Of a stretch of DNA of 6,353 bases, positions 6,272-6,353 are shown in pieces. The stretch covers positions 1 to 6,353 of the forward strand of contig JBNGDJ010000120.1 in the NCBI GenBank assembly GCA_049974825.1, read 5' to 3'. Every line of letters starts with the position of its first letter. Position 1 is the first letter of the stretch. This DNA comes from JBKHDT01 sp049974825. GTDB lineage: Bacteria; Pseudomonadota; Gammaproteobacteria; Halothiobacillales; Halothiobacillaceae. The notes beneath the pieces are model-generated. The model had not been told where the DNA came from. It did no database searches and saw only the letters and a list, made by a program, of their open reading frames with translations. A program made the position numbers and the translations under genes.

Positions 6272-6353
6272 GGCGTGGGAGTTCGGTTTGGGCCGCGGTG
6301 ATTGGGTCACGCCAGCGTCCCCCTGCCTCCCCGTCCTCGTTCCCAGGCTCTGC

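Larger units (their letters stand above)
5669..6353 (+). repeat. 331-bp perfect tandem repeat, at least 2.07 copies
   Basis: Unit 1 spans 5669-5999, unit 2 6000-6330, and 23 bases of unit 3 fill 6331-6353 and run off the window. By direct reading I find no difference between units. The period is constant (5671, 6002 and 6333 all start GTCCTCGTTC). Since 331 is not a multiple of 3, a single reading frame cannot repeat across units, and no coding function is likely. Each unit is a 267-bp palindrome-rich element plus a 64-bp spacer. Identity suggests recent duplication or homogenisation. The total copy number cannot be known from this window. Confidence 0.95.

Noticed and set aside
5470..6310. 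Several open frames on both strands across the tandem units
   Set aside because: They translate palindromes (phrases such as SQAEPGNE and FPSGAWERG that recur wherever these repeats lie) and change frame from unit to unit because 331 is not a multiple of 3.
5669..6353. CRISPR array
   Set aside because: The whole 331-bp unit repeats, including what would be spacers, and no cas gene is present.

Overview
The window is GC-rich (about two-thirds GC by eye) and reads as the chromosome of a gammaproteobacterium. Pointers are a DUF3301-type small membrane protein, a bacterial tRNA-Leu(CAA) with an encoded CCA end, a large PAS-GGDEF-EAL signalling protein, and several REP-like palindromes. No genus can be assigned from the sequence alone; a Chromatiales-like or halophilic lineage is only a guess.

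Layout, left to right. Positions 11-90 hold three close-set hairpins downstream of a minus-strand gene for a 106-residue DUF3301 protein (122-442). A 214-base spacer with no convincing gene follows, then tRNA-Leu(CAA) on the minus strand (657-743) with a plausible promoter at 808-835. Transcription then diverges. A plus-strand two-gene operon begins at 885: a UrtA/AmiC-type (urea/short-chain amide family) periplasmic solute-binding protein (885-2159), overlapping by ATGA a 1132-residue membrane-bound Cache-PAS-PAS-PAS-GGDEF-EAL protein (2156-5554). No gene is seen from 5555 to the end. That stretch holds a decayed palindromic element (about 5560-5668) and a perfect 331-bp tandem repeat: two full units and 23 bases of a third, which runs off the window. 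Each unit contains a 267-bp element with inverted ends CTCGTTCCCA/TGGGAACGAG, paired hairpins at both ends and a GTAG-headed REP-like hairpin in the middle.

How the genes may work together. The binding protein has no permease or ATPase gene beside it within the window. Instead it is translationally coupled to a c-di-GMP enzyme with its own periplasmic sensor domain. The simplest inference is a sensory pair: a membrane-anchored amide/urea-like ligand receptor that informs a bifunctional cyclase/phosphodiesterase. Both catalytic domains keep their key residues, but the allosteric I-site arginine of the GGDEF domain is replaced. This pair and the repeat element are the two most interesting items; the rest is ordinary.
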